Shown here: positions 10,975 through 22,152 of the stretch, in pieces | Position numbering within the stretch: position 1 is the first letter of the stretch | Layout: the number at the start of each line of letters is the position of its first letter | Assembly: GCA_003707065.3 (NCBI GenBank) | Contig: PPXM03000002.1 | Location: 744,001-808,000 of the forward strand | DNA: 64,000 bases | Direction: 5' to 3' | Source: Trigonopsis variabilis | Taxonomy: Eukaryota > Ascomycota > Trigonopsidomycetes > Trigonopsidales > Trigonopsidaceae | The notes under the pieces: generated by a model | What the model was told of the DNA's origin: nothing | What the model saw: only the letters and a program-made list of their open reading frames with translations | Databases searched by the model: none | Made by a program: the position numbers and the translations under genes

Positions 10975-13047
10975 ATGTCAGAGTCCGGATCGGAGGATTT
11001 AACAGGCGATATCTCCGCGCTTGAAGGAGAGGATTATGAGCTTCAGGATGTTCCGTCATTGAAAGGTTCCAACAAAGTCCGGCTGGGCAAATTCAAGCGA
11101 ATGTTTGGTCGGTCTCCTGATTCGGGACAGTTCCACCTTTTACAAGATATGTCAACCTCCAGTGGAAAACAAAAGCGAGAACGACATGTGAAGTTTGAGA
11201 CCCCCACAAGCTCTGCTGAGAGCGGTCAGAGGCCAAGAAAGTCGTCGGAAAGCGAGTACTCGGATGGGGATGATGATATCTTTATTGATTCAGCTTTGTA
11301 TGCGCGGGCTCATCGCCAACGAAGGATCAAGCGTATTTTGCATGCTACGTCTGCCGTTATAGGATTATGTTTGGCTCTCTTGGCCGTGATTTTTCTCATT
11401 GGCAGCCGGCGGAGGGCAAGTGCAAGTCAACGGCCTTTGCCAGAAAAGGTGATTTACAGTAATGGTACCCACGAATTCTATAAAACAACTATTCTGGTAT
11501 CACTAGATGGATATCATCCTCATTATCTTCATGTCAACAACACGCCTACCATGCATGGCATGGCTACGAATGGCTATCACGCTCCTTTCATGTTACCTTC
11601 TTTTCCTTCGGTGACTTTTCCCAATCATTATACTCTTGCAACTGGACTTCTGCCCGCATGGCATGGAATCGTTGGCAACGGCTTTTATGATCCTGCCCAA
11701 GACGAGTATTTTTCCTATACCGAACCCAGTTCTAAACATCGACATTGGTGGGGAGGGGAGCCACTTTGGATCACTGCTACTAGACAAAATACCAACGTGG
11801 CTGTTCATATGTGGCCAGGCAGTGAGGCACGGTGGACCAAGAATCGTCCCCTTTACGTGGATCCGTTTGACGGGAATGAGAGACTTGAAGGCAAGCTCGA
11901 TCGAGTGTTTGGATGGCTAGACATTCCGGATGTTAAGTCGCGACCTCAATTGATAATGACGTACGTTCCACTTATTGATACCCTTGGCCATCTATATGGC
12001 ATCCAAAGTCGACCTTTAGATAAAGGACTCAGAATAGTCGACAACTTTGTGCAGAGTATTCGGGACAATATCGAATCTCGGAATCTGACTGACATTGTGA
12101 ACCTTGTTGTCGTATCTGACCATGGAATGGCTCCTACTTCTAATGACAGGTTGATTTTCCTAGACGACATTCTTGATCTGGGAGAGTTCGATATGATTGA
12201 AGGTCGTCCTTTGGTTGGCCTGCGTCCCCTTGATCTGTCAAAGACCGAAGCCCTTTACAACAGTATCCGTGAAAAGCATGACGATCCCGATAATAAGGAT
12301 AAGCTTAACAGTCAATATTGGAATGGCGTGCTCAAGGAAGACTTACCTGAACGGTTCAAGTTTGGAAGTATCTCTTCTCCGTATGACTCGCGGATAGCTC
12401 CGATCTGGATCATTCCCGAGATAGGATGGGCTGCTACAACGCATGAAAGATTTAACAAATCCGGGCATGATTATGATCCCAAGGGTCTTCATGGATACGA
12501 CAACTTGCACGTTCTAATGAGAGCTCTCTTTTTGGCTGAAGGGCCATTCTTCAATCAGATCTCCCACAAAGAGTTTGCACCATTCCCCAACACAGATATT
12601 TATAACATTATATGTATGTCTTTGGATGTCATTTCCGCTCCTAACAATGGCTCTGACGTCCTTTATACCACGGACAGTCCCAAGGAAAGCCCGGCTCTTC
12701 TTGCTCCTCTACCCGAGGACTGGAAGGACGACTTGACTTTTCCCGGCGCAGAAGTCAGTGAAGACTACGACTTTGATTGGGTACCTGATCCTGACGCTGT
12801 CGAGCAGGACGTGGAAGAACCGCTTCACGAAGATCATGGAGATGAACAATACGATAAGGAGGATCACGAAGCCCAAGACCATGATCACAAAGGGAACGAT
12901 GAAAATGAAAGTGATGATGATGACCAGGACACCGGAGAAACGGAGGATAGACACGGATTCTTTGGGTATGTGGCTGATGAGCTCCAGAGTTTATGGGGTT
13001 GGTTCCATAAGGGGAAGTCACAAGACGGGAAGGGATCGGAGGATTAA
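10975..13047 (+). CDS. NPP1: Ectonucleotide pyrophosphatase/phosphodiesterase (Npp1/Npp2 type)
   Basis: Type II membrane enzyme of the alkaline-phosphatase superfamily that cleaves extracellular nucleotides and nucleotide sugars. The single exon gives 690 aa from the ATG at 10975; the frame is open a little upstream but without an earlier ATG. A cytosolic tail (about 120 aa) precedes one membrane segment (LHATSAVIGLCLALLAVIFL). Active-site blocks follow: ILVSLDGYHPHYL, nucleophile Thr in PSVTFPNHYTLATGL, PLIDTLGHLYG, VVSDHGMAP and GLHGYDN. The C-terminal 90 residues are strongly acidic and His/Asp-rich, ending in a tryptophan-containing tail (DELQSLWGWFHKGK). Confidence 0.93.
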   Translation: MSESGSEDLTGDISALEGEDYELQDVPSLKGSNKVRLGKFKRMFGRSPDSGQFHLLQDMSTSSGKQKRERHVKFETPTSSAESGQRPRKSSESEYSDGDDDIFIDSALYARAHRQRRIKRILHATSAVIGLCLALLAVIFLIGSRRRASASQRPLPEKVIYSNGTHEFYKTTILVSLDGYHPHYLHVNNTPTMHGMATNGYHAPFMLPSFPSVTFPNHYTLATGLLPAWHGIVGNGFYDPAQDEYFSYTEPSSKHRHWWGGEPLWITATRQNTNVAVHMWPGSEARWTKNRPLYVDPFDGNERLEGKLDRVFGWLDIPDVKSRPQLIMTYVPLIDTLGHLYGIQSRPLDKGLRIVDNFVQSIRDNIESRNLTDIVNLVVVSDHGMAPTSNDRLIFLDDILDLGEFDMIEGRPLVGLRPLDLSKTEALYNSIREKHDDPDNKDKLNSQYWNGVLKEDLPERFKFGSISSPYDSRIAPIWIIPEIGWAATTHERFNKSGHDYDPKGLHGYDNLHVLMRALFLAEGPFFNQISHKEFAPFPNTDIYNIICMSLDVISAPNNGSDVLYTTDSPKESPALLAPLPEDWKDDLTFPGAEVSEDYDFDWVPDPDAVEQDVEEPLHEDHGDEQYDKEDHEAQDHDHKGNDENESDDDDQDTGETEDRHGFFGYVADELQSLWGWFHKGKSQDGKGSED

Positions 13048-13243
13048 GAAGTATGGATCAATTTGGATCATTCGGAAAGACCGTTGATAAGATAGGATTA
13101 GGAACCGTAAGATCATGCTACTGTGAGACCAAGGTAACGTTGCACCACCAATCTCCCAAGCCAATGTAACATTACATGTTATCTTATCTCCCCGCATCCT
13201 ACCGACATAAAAACGGAGGGAATCTGGGGAAGAATCGACAAAC

Positions 13244-14122
13244 ATGACCGTCGAACTTCCCCATAAGCACCGCGACGAAGTCGAAGACCAAGGGTTCACT
13301 GTCATCCGAGGCTTCTTAACTCCCGAGGAGGTCGAGCGTTACAAGGACGCTGCCGAGAAAGTTATTGAGTACGCTCGTCAAGGAAACTGGCCTGATGTGC
13401 GTACTCGAGGCAAGCAGTTTCCTCCTTGGCCTAAAAATTTCAGCCCTGATATCTGGGGAGTGACTGGTCTGCTGAATCCGAAGCTTGGAGAAATGAGCTA
13501 TCCATTTCATGATCTATATGCTTCAGACAAATTGCTTAATGTTGCGAGTGATATTCTCCAAGTCCCCGTTGAGAAAGTGAATATGGAGCTTCTCAACATG
13601 TTGATTAACCCTTTGACGGATTTCGAGCTCCAGTGGCACCGAGATGATGTCAAACCCGATGTGACTCCCGAACAAGAGGCCCGCGAGTTGGATGTTGATT
13701 ATGCTGGAACCCAGTTCAACCTCCCTTTATATGATGACAAATGTCTTATTGTCATCCCAGGATCGCATAAAAGGGTCCGAACTCAAGAGGAGCGAGAAAA
13801 GACTACAGATGAGGAGAAGACCAAATATATCAGTGGCCAAATAGAGGTCGATTTACATCCCGGTGATATAGTCTTCTATAATTCCAACATTCTTCATCGT
13901 GCCGTTTATTCGTCAAAGAGCCCTCGCGTCACTCTTCATGGATCCTACGGTCATCCTGATTTTGGAGCTCATCGAGCTCGAATCGTCCTGCAACATGGTG
14001 TTGCAGACTGGCTCGATGACCTTAAACCAAGAAATGACAATCTTGCCCGGCTCAAGTCCGGTCTAGAGAAAATGGCGCGAGAAAACAAGGACAAAGATTT
14101 GGGATTCTCTTTGGACGGTTAA
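13244..14122 (+). CDS. Phytanoyl-CoA dioxygenase (PhyH) family Fe(II)/2-oxoglutarate oxygenase
   Basis: Non-haem iron oxygenase of the PhyH superfamily, 292 aa, one exon. The iron triad is visible as His and Asp in LQWHRDDVKP and the distal His in ILHRAVYSS, followed by the 2-oxoglutarate-binding Arg in SPRVTLHGSYG. The N-terminus DEVEDQGFTVIRGFLTPEEVERY is the standard PhyH opening. The substrate cannot be told from sequence; fungal members act on many small molecules, and no biosynthetic neighbours point to one. The gene follows the phosphodiesterase by 196 bp on the same strand and converges with the TACO1 gene. Confidence 0.9.
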   Translation: MTVELPHKHRDEVEDQGFTVIRGFLTPEEVERYKDAAEKVIEYARQGNWPDVRTRGKQFPPWPKNFSPDIWGVTGLLNPKLGEMSYPFHDLYASDKLLNVASDILQVPVEKVNMELLNMLINPLTDFELQWHRDDVKPDVTPEQEARELDVDYAGTQFNLPLYDDKCLIVIPGSHKRVRTQEEREKTTDEEKTKYISGQIEVDLHPGDIVFYNSNILHRAVYSSKSPRVTLHGSYGHPDFGAHRARIVLQHGVADWLDDLKPRNDNLARLKSGLEKMARENKDKDLGFSLDG

Positions 14123-14413
14123 TCTAGTAAATGTCCTAACGCAGGAATGGGCTCAATGCTTGGAATTGTCAAAAGCTGGTTTTATTGATCGTGGATTAGT
14201 CTTATTGGTATATATGGATTAGTGGACTCGTTCGAGCAAGTGTAGCCTTTACATCATTCCATTACTGTATGCACCACTCAAATGTTGAGATATATATATA
14301 TAGTGATCCTTTATACGAGGATTGAAGTTTCCTGAGCTCGTTCAGTCCTTTGCGGACGATTTATTCTATGTACAAAAACGGTCAATATACAGACCAAAAG
14401 GCACAAAAAATAG

Positions 14414-15276
14414 TCAAATAACATTTGTAAATACGTTTTCCACATCGTCCAACTCCTCAAGCCTGGTCACGAACCGCTGTAGAGATTCCTTTTTGTCATC
14501 GTCAAAAGATTCATAAGATAACTGATTATCTTCGGTAGGTGCGTATTCAATATCCATTTCCGTTAAAACTAATGAACCTTTGCTATTTAATTCTTGGCTT
14601 ATTCGAGCAGTTTCCGCAGGAGGAGTAGTCACGATATATATCGTTTCACCTAGTTGTTCACTCGGGCTTTGCTGGACGTCTAAAGCCCCCAGGTCAGCAG
14701 CTTGATCGAAAAGCTCCTCGTAGATCTGATTATAATCTGGAGATGTAGGTCCTCCTTCGCTCTCTTTCTTTACGCGGAATTCCAGGCGACCAATTCTAGA
14801 GAACATATAAACGGTCGGTGACAATGACCCCTTAAAATCATTGAAAATTTCCTTCATAAGCATATTCGTTCGCGATTTATTGTCCGTTAGAGCTTCAATG
14901 ATCACCGCCGCGCCTCCCGGTCCAATGCCTTCGTATGTAATTGACTCTCCTCGTCCTCCCGTTTTGGTTTGTCCTGACGCCCGGGCAATTCCATTTTCTA
15001 TTGCCTTCTTAGGGACATTTGCCTTCCTCGCTGCCTCCAATGCATTATTTAACATGGGATTAAAGCTTGGATCTGGTCCTGCCGCTATCTGTTAATGGCT
15101 TTCTAGTTCATTTTCTCACATTTGACAGCCAAGACGATATCATGCACATGCTTGCTAATAGTGGCTTGTGTCTTACTGTCTTGCTTTGCTTTATCATGCT
15201 TTATTGTAGACCATTTCGAATGGCCAGACAGTCTCGGTAAAGAAGTCGAGAAAAACCGACGAGGCAGACGGATCAT
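14414..15276 (-). CDS. YebC/TACO1-family mitochondrial translation activator
   Basis: Member of the YebC/PmpR family; mitochondrial TACO1 (Dpc29 in yeast) helps ribosomes through difficult stretches of mitochondrial mRNAs. Two exons (intron 15085-15119, 35 nt) make 275 aa. The start is a mitochondrial presequence (MIRLPRRFFSTSLPRL) followed at once by the family signature SGHSKWSTIKHDKAKQDSKT, then AGPDPSFNPMLNNALEAARK, KAIENGIARASGQ, ITYEGIGPGGAAVIIEALTDN and the C-terminal domain. The second half reads on from an internal Met, but the upstream exon supplies the invariant HSKW block, so 15276 is the better start. Confidence 0.94.
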
Positions 15277-15532
15277 GTTGTATCGAAGGACTGACTCGGT
15301 TCAGCGTAGCGGTGAACTTAAGTCCAACTAAACGGAGATGGGACCATAGTTGCAACAATACAAGCACATTTGCTACCATTTTTACAGATTGAACACGACC
15401 TAGTGATGTAATAGACACTACAGGTCAGGTTTTCGATCCTTCTACGAAAAATATCAACCACTCTATTGATCCTTTGCCCTATCATAACAATCAAACAAAT
15501 ACTACTACTAAAACATCAGACATCATAGGATG

Positions 15533-17653
15533 TCATTTTTTCTTTGAGAAATATGCCACCGTTGTGCGAAAGATACCGGTGGTGACAGTCTTTAGAGCAT
15601 GGCGGCCATCCCACAGAGGATAGATACCAACGATGATGAGAGCAAGGTAGTTCCAGATCAAGCTCACCACAGTCCAAGACTCGAAAAACGGTTTGTTGAA
15701 AATCCAGTTGCGATACAATGGCATCGGCCAGACAACCCAGGTGATCAAAAGCACAAACAAAGTGAACCAAGCCGATACCCTAGACATTGTCCTCAACTTC
15801 CTCTTATGAGCTTCTGAAAGCTGCTGAGGTAAGTGCACCTCCTGGCCTTCAAATTCAGCCGAAGCAGGCTCCTTGGTCTCTTGAACCTCTCCATTAGAGG
15901 AGTCAATATGACCAACTGCGTCTCCGTCGCCACCGCCTCCTGGATATGCTTCGTCGGTCTTGCCCTCAGCGTCATAATGTTCGGGAATTGCTGATCCATC
16001 GGAGTCTTCTGCCGAATCAGAATCAGTGTCTGGTACCAACTTGAGTTCAAGAAATTTGTCCCAGTCGAATTTGCTTGGCTTAATGAGAGTGATGACAACA
16101 GTAACAATTCCAGGAAGGAAGAGGGCTGTGAGACCACCATAAAGACAAGGAAGCTGCTCACCAGTTGTACTAACAGTGGTTTCACCATACATGGCCTTGG
16201 CCACGCCCAGCCAGACGCCGAGGCCGGCTCCAAGACCCACAATAGGCGATACAATCGCGGCTAGACGAGATTGCTTGTCCCATAAGATGGTAAGCGTTAG
16301 AGGAATGACGCCCGGGCAAATGAGCATACTATAGAAGTAACCCATCCATGTTAGGTTCACTCCAACGTAATGTAACATAACTGAGAAGCCTCCAGCAAAG
16401 AGACCAAAGAACACGACGCCGCCATGAGAAATGGCGATGATCTGCCGGTCAGATGCATTAGGCTTGATATAGGTTCTGTAGATGTCGAAAGAAATAATGG
16501 AACTAACTGCAATCATTTGCGCACTCACGGTCGACGTCACAGCAAGGTAAATCATGAGCAGTAGACCACCACAGGCGCCCTTTCCCAGTAATGCTTTCAA
16601 AGCAAAAGGAAGCACAAATCCTGAATTGATCTCATCTGTTGTCATGAGTCGCGGGTAAGTGGGAAATTGAGGCGAAGACTCGATAACAACACTGACCAAC
16701 CCCACAATCGTTCCCAAGGCCCATGGGACACACCAAATGGCCACAGCGCCCAAAAGGTAACCAGGAACGGCTGCGCCAAAGTCAGCAGAGAAGCTCTTTT
16801 GCCAGAAGGAAGAGTCCATGACCACGAGGCCATAATCACCAATGGCATGGATGATTCCAAAAATGATTGAACCTTTTGACTTGAATGTCAGTAGAGAGCC
16901 GTCATAATTTCCATCGATATATCGTTTGGCAGAAGAGGCCTCATACTGCTTGACCTGATCGTATAAGTCCCCCAATCCCTTGATCTGATCATTATTGAGA
17001 GCAGCATTGCAGAAGTAACAGAGAAGAATGATAGCAATGAAGGAGTGGACGTAATCGGTTAAGAAAGTGCTCTTCAAGCCTCCCACAACGGTGTAGCAAA
17101 GAACTCCAAAGGGGATGAGCATGGTTGAAGCAACGATATGCATTCCAGTCAACGCAGTAATCGCTCCAGCACTTCCTAAAATCATCGAAGAGCACGACAA
17201 GAGGTTATTAACGAGACACAGGAACATATACAAGATATGGGTTGCCTTGCCATAGCGCAGTCTCACAATTTCAAGAGACGTATGGCCATGGGGGATCTTG
17301 AGCTTGGCCTGGACGCCCAGAAGAGCCATGGTACCCACTTGGACCGAAAGACCAGCCGAGTACCAAAACGCAGCAGCAATACCGTAATTGTAAACCATCG
17401 TGACAGTCCATAGAGATTCAGTTGCCCACATCCACGACGAAAAAACCGCCGAACAGGTTAACCCAGTGCCAACGTTTCGATTTGCAACCATAAACATTTC
17501 CGAGGAGTTTGATTTCTCATGAAGATATCTGGACATGGCTTTGGTAGCAAACACTATACATAGAGCAAATAGTGCTCCCACGCCAACCAGAACTCCATAG
17601 CCTGCTCCTTGAGTGAGTAAGATCGGTGTGCTCACGCCCTGAGTGTCCGACAT
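15533..17653 (-). CDS. DUR3: Urea/polyamine active transporter Dur3 (sodium:solute symporter family)
   Basis: High-affinity plasma-membrane urea importer of the SSS family; in yeast it also carries polyamines. One exon, 706 aa, close to yeast Dur3 (735). About 14-15 hydrophobic segments are visible. Diagnostic blocks include NVGTGLTCSAVFSSWMWATE, YSAGLSVQVGTMALLGVQAK, HGHTSLEIVRLRYGKATH, GDYGLVVMDSSFWQKSFSAD and LAVTSTVSAQMIAVSSIISFD. An acidic cytosolic loop (about residues 545-620) precedes the last two membrane spans. Two TGATAG elements upstream fit nitrogen-catabolite control known for this gene in other fungi. Confidence 0.95.
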   Translation of the reverse strand: MSDTQGVSTPILLTQGAGYGVLVGVGALFALCIVFATKAMSRYLHEKSNSSEMFMVANRNVGTGLTCSAVFSSWMWATESLWTVTMVYNYGIAAAFWYSAGLSVQVGTMALLGVQAKLKIPHGHTSLEIVRLRYGKATHILYMFLCLVNNLLSCSSMILGSAGAITALTGMHIVASTMLIPFGVLCYTVVGGLKSTFLTDYVHSFIAIILLCYFCNAALNNDQIKGLGDLYDQVKQYEASSAKRYIDGNYDGSLLTFKSKGSIIFGIIHAIGDYGLVVMDSSFWQKSFSADFGAAVPGYLLGAVAIWCVPWALGTIVGLVSVVIESSPQFPTYPRLMTTDEINSGFVLPFALKALLGKGACGGLLLMIYLAVTSTVSAQMIAVSSIISFDIYRTYIKPNASDRQIIAISHGGVVFFGLFAGGFSVMLHYVGVNLTWMGYFYSMLICPGVIPLTLTILWDKQSRLAAIVSPIVGLGAGLGVWLGVAKAMYGETTVSTTGEQLPCLYGGLTALFLPGIVTVVITLIKPSKFDWDKFLELKLVPDTDSDSAEDSDGSAIPEHYDAEGKTDEAYPGGGGDGDAVGHIDSSNGEVQETKEPASAEFEGQEVHLPQQLSEAHKRKLRTMSRVSAWFTLFVLLITWVVWPMPLYRNWIFNKPFFESWTVVSLIWNYLALIIVGIYPLWDGRHALKTVTTGIFRTTVAYFSKKK

Positions 17654-19190
17654 GCCAAGCGAATTTCGATTCCAAATCCGAAAGTCAGTGACTTTAAATG
17701 CTCGGCAAAGACGATGATCCGCAGGCTCATTATTTAAAGGCCATTAAGAGCAGATCCTCTCCTTGATAGACAATCACGCTAATATTCGGCTTTCATTTCT
17801 TAAATCTTGATGTCAAGTCGACACATGGGCGAGAGCTGAAAATGATAGGAATAATAGGTATTTCATTGAATTACTGCTCATCCTATTGGAGGTTCGGGAT
17901 TGCTCGGCTTCATTAGTCGAGTTGCCGAAAGGATTAGATGATATGTAACACCTCTATGGGAACCCACACGATGGTTTCCACCTATAGCGACTAGGCTGTT
18001 CAGATGATCACGCAAGGACCAGTACGGAAGCCGTACCTGATTTACAACCGCTTTTAGCTTTTTTCCCGAATTGGATTTTCTTTCGTTTGGAAATCTGGTA
18101 TGACCTCAACTGCCGACGAGTATCCAAGAGACTAGGCGAAGAAAATCTGATAAATCCAGCGGGAAAAAGTTCCAAAAAAGGTTTCAAATACTTCTGTGTA
18201 ACTTTCTCTGGTACACTAAAAGTCTTCTGGAGTATTTTCCACACATAGCTGGGTCAATTTTAGACGAGATATCTACGGATGGAAGGAAGAGAAATTGTAC
18301 GAAAGTCTTTTGATCTTGCGTGGTTTTCGAGTATGTTTGTCCAGCGTTTCGAGAAGTAGTCGTTCGTATTGGAAGATAATAGGAAGTAGATTAGCGTTAT
18401 CTGTACTTCGACGAGGCTCCTTGCTGTCTTGAAATCACACTAGAAGAGATGTCCTCCAAAGAGTTATTAGCAGAAGGTCCCTTGTCTTGAGCCAGGACCT
18501 TTTAATGATACTTTCCCAATCTTTTGTTCAAAGGTTCCAAGCATGGATTTCAGAGAGCAGATGCGGCAATGTATATGAACAAAAAGGCGGGTTAGAAACT
18601 GGACGGCAGTATAATATGCATGGTTTTTTTCGAATTTACCAAAAAAATTCAACTTCAATGGTCAGTGGGCGTGATAATGACGATGATTAAAGCTGTCCAA
18701 GTCTTTCGTTTCTTCAGAAAGAGTAAGGATTTGAAGAATGATCGTCAAACGGTTTGCCTCAGAAGGTCTTACGCGGGAGCTTGAGAACTACGAATACTTT
18801 CGAAGTGTAAGACTAGACATATCGGCCTACCTCCATTCTCTACGTTTTTTCTAAGAGAACGACATATCAATGGTCCAGAACTCGTCAAGACATATATGAG
18901 TGATAGTATTCGGATTACTGGTACTCGTTTGAATATCAACCATGATTGGAATGACACCATACAAGAGTCTGATTCCAGATCGGGCAAGTAAGTCCACATT
19001 AAACCAATTCTTCTTGATACAACATGCGTCGAATAGCAGAAATAAGAGGATCTGGGATTCTAGATCTTGGGTTGTAGCAGTAACAGTTGCAGTAGCAGCA
19101 GCAAGCAGGCAAGATCGCGCTGAGCGCTGAGGGTAGCGTCCGTGCGTCTGAAGACGGCCGGTAGCAACGAAGCTTGATAACTCATTCAAC
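17654..19190. other. 1.5-kb intergenic region upstream of DUR3, no gene recognised
   Basis: No open frame here resembles a known family, and the longest minus-strand frames (18008-18244 and 18851-19192) lack codon bias or recognisable motifs; the second overlaps the V-ATPase f start. A short hairpin (AAGGTCC at 18474-18480 with GGACCTT at 18495-18501) is visible. A non-coding RNA cannot be excluded. Confidence 0.4.
17764..17846. promoter_or_regulatory. Pair of TGATAG (HGATAR) elements upstream of DUR3
   Basis: TGATAG occurs at 17764-17769 and 17841-17846, 111-193 bp before the DUR3 ATG. HGATAR is the binding site of nitrogen-regulatory GATA factors (AreA/Gln3), which control urea transporters in characterised fungi. 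Six-base sites occur by chance, so function here is inference. Confidence 0.3.
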
Positions 19191-19550
19191 ATGAAGCCGC
19201 TTTTCGGAGTAAGGTATATCTAGCGATCGAATTGACTTTTTAGCCGTTTGCTTCATGGTTCTGTACCGTTGTATCCATTGCCGGAATAGTTATTCTGTCG
19301 ATATTGGCACTGCTGTTCAATGCCGGGTCAGAGTCTTTAGTTGGAGGAGAAAACGACCCTTCAGATGGCAAAGCGTATGTGACTGATAGATTGTGCTAAT
19401 ACTAATTCTAGTGTCGCTAGAGTTTTGTTCACCGCTGTCATTGTCTACTTGGTATGGCTCACAAAGACATTCTGGCTAACTTAGATCTTCGCCGTTTTCT
19501 GTTCGATAAATATCGTTCTCAATAATCGCCAGGGCCGAATTCAGGTTTAA
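19191..19550 (+). CDS. V-ATPase subunit f (Ypr170w-b / RNASEK type)
   Basis: Small two-span membrane protein of the V-ATPase Vo sector, the fungal counterpart of RNASEK. Four exons (19191-19208, 19244-19374, 19412-19451, 19485-19550) with 33-37 nt introns make 84 aa; the yeast protein has 85. The product reads WFCTVVSIAGIVILSILALL as the first span, the family hallmark NAGSESLVGGENDPSDGKAV, then VLFTAVIVYLIFAVFCS as the second span and a short basic tail. The first exon is only 18 nt, so automatic annotation is likely to miss the gene. Confidence 0.92.
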
Positions 19551-20152
19551 TTATCTGAGTTTCAGGAATCGTCTGGGCTTAAGCTTAATAGACTGGTTAC
19601 TTCTCGACTGATCATCTCAATACAGGCGCTGTTTCTAGTCACAAGGACTTTGCCTAGCTCGAAAGACTCAATTGGAATATAGCTAAGGAAGAATAAAGTA
19701 ATAAATAGTAAGGAATGCATGCGAATATACTTGGACGCCGTCGTCTTATTATCTTACTAATTTCTGCTCTATTTTCGAAATCTTTCCAATAAATGAATAC
19801 CTGTTTTATTGCTGCTCATAGATCGGAGCGATTGGAGTTTCAGTTTCAGTTATTGAAGGTTCCACTGATATTTTCATTAATCACCGTTTAAAAAAAAATG
19901 CTCAATTGCCAAATTGGATTAGCTCACAGTCGCGCGTACAGAACAAACCTTGAAGTATCTTTTCAATTAGGTCGTTTGATAAGTCAAGCCGTCAAGCTCT
20001 CCGACTGCATTCAATTATCTTGACTACATCTCGGTAATGAGCTAGTCGTAGTCTGTAGCGCTTTTGCTCCCGACAAGAACCACATCAGATAAGATTGGAT
20101 CATCCGTATACCCTGGCCGATTTGATGGACTGAGACCCCCGGATCAGAAAGT
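19551..20152. other. Intergenic, no gene seen
   Basis: 602 bp between the V-ATPase f gene and the Afg1-type gene, AT-rich with scattered short A/T runs. No frame, repeat or RNA gene was recognised. Confidence 0.5.
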
Positions 20153-22083
20153 ATGAAAAGTTTTGCGATATTTATCCGCAGGTCTAGTACGTTGGTCTTG
20201 ACCGAGCCGCTAAGGATCTACCAAGCTCGAGTCGCTCAAGGGTTGCTGAAGCCGGACCAGAATCAATATCGAGCGATAATTGAGTAAGAGTCAAAAGTAG
20301 GGTATCGCTAATTACAAATAGGATCCAGAAACTGTATGAGAGAGTTGTAGATTATACGCCTCCTCAAGAATTCAATGATGTGGTGGAAAGACTCTATTGT
20401 ACCCTGGAGGTATCCAACGATCTCGAAGGAAGTTCTAATTATAGGCTCCTGAAAGGCGAGCAATTCTTCCCTGGCGAAATCCCGGACGAGAGACCAAAGG
20501 TCTCGTCCGGGTGATTACCAGCGAAGATGACGTGTGTGAGCTTTCAACGCCTCAAGGATTGATGCTCTATGGAAACGTGTAAGCGTATCTGCATTTTTCA
20601 AACTAAATCTTCTTTTAGAGGCTGTGGTAAATCCATGCTGATCGATATCCTATCTGAGTGTCTTCCTCATCATGCTAAGAGGCGATGGCATTATAACAAT
20701 TTCATGTTACATATATACTCGAGAATTCATGATATCAGCAAGCGAGGAGGCCCGAGTAACTTATTATCAGAGGTCGCTGCTCGAAGAGGAGTCTTTAGCG
20801 AAGTTATTCTATTGCACATCGCAAGAGAATTGGCTGATCAGAGTACGATTCTATTTCTCGACGAATTCATGCTGCCGGATTTGGCAGCTGCTAAAATTCT
20901 ACGGTCAGTTTTAGTGTTATTCTTTAAACTGGGCGGTGTTTTGATAACTACCTCCAATCGACCTCCCGAGGATCTCTATTCAGCCTCATTTCAAAAGGAC
21001 CAGTTTCAGCCTTTCTTTGATATCCTCAAGGCGAGATGTGTTCCTTTTGATATGAGGTCTAAACTTGATTGGCGACAAGACTCTTCGTTCACCGGTACGA
21101 TCAACACTTATCATTTGACTACCGATCTCCAAAGATGGCAAGAAACCCTCCAAGCGTTCCAAAATGATCCCAAACCTCTCGACTTATCTGTTTACGGACG
21201 AACTGTTTCTATTCCATGGGTCGACACTACGTCTAATGCTGCAAAACTCGGTTTCTCCGACCTTTGTCACGCAGAGCTGGCCTCTGCAGATTACGTACGA
21301 TAATTCTGCCTTTGATATCTGACTCTAGATTACAATCGCTTCTCATTTTAAATACATAATCATCGACGATGTTCCTGTCTTGAGACTGAAAAATAAAGAT
21401 CAAGCACGAAGGTATATCTTTATCTAATTATAACTTAACCCTTCAGATTCATCACTCTTATTGACGCTCTCTACGAATCGCGTTCGAGGTTGATCATCCG
21501 CGCTGAAGCACCGGCTGATAACCTTTTCTTTCCTGAAGTAGCTGAGTCGACTGAAGAGAAATCCCCTCAAGTTTCTGATCCGGTTGATGAGTGCTCTGAA
21601 CAAAATCCAGCCGATGAAGAGATGTTTGCCAAAGTGTCTCAGGCGTTAGAGGCACCTTATAGGCCAAACGTCTCACTATATACCGAAGGCCAGAGCTTTA
21701 AAATGGCCCCATCTACGGCTGATTTTACAAAGCTGTCCGGATTTACTGGAGAGGATGAATTATTCGCCTATCGTCGAGCCGTATCACGGTTAAAGGAAAT
21801 GACTTCTTCTTCACGATGGTGGGACGATGAATTGAATCCATGGTCTCCAGTTCAAGATCGCAAATGGGAGAACGCTGCCAAGTCTGAGCCACTGCAGCTT
21901 AGTTTTGAACGAGAAAGATCCTTTTCGGAAGCTCCTAACACTGATGCTCCTGAGATCGAATCACGACATGTATGGTCCATGGGTCAGTGGGGTCCTGCGA
22001 GACGAAAGGATGATAGAACTAAAAGATGGGTACAGGGAAGCGATTATCTCAAGGTGAAGCACAAAATACCGAATGATGAATAA
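20153..22083 (+). CDS. AFG1: Afg1/AFG1L (LACE1/ZapE) family mitochondrial ATPase
   Basis: P-loop ATPase of the ZapE/Afg1 family, in mitochondria involved in turnover of respiratory-chain subunits and protein quality control. Six exons with introns 20284-20321, 20410-20444, 20579-20618, 21295-21328 and 21412-21446 give 582 aa. The basic N-terminus (MKSFAIFIRRSS) fits a presequence. Walker A is split by an intron: STPQGLMLYGNV then GCGKSMLIDIL. RRWHYNNFMLHIYSRIHD, Walker B ILFLDEFMLPD, sensor LITTSNRPPEDLY, FKYIIIDDVPVLR and ARRFITLIDALYESRSRLI follow as in the family. The C-terminal extension (about 150 aa) is acidic and less typical. Confidence 0.92.
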
Positions 22084-22152
22084 AAAGGTTCATTGTTGTC
22101 CGGTATACGTAAAAATTGATAGATAGATAGATGCATTCAAAAGCAGGTTTCT

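Noticed and set aside
14414-15276. YebC-like gene as bacterial contamination or transfer
   Set aside because: It has a mitochondrial presequence and a typical 35-nt fungal intron, so it is the eukaryotic TACO1 gene.
18851-19192. Minus-strand 113-codon frame
   Set aside because: Overlaps the V-ATPase f start and its promoter, contains an Ala/Thr run from a GCA/GTA-rich patch and shows no family motif.
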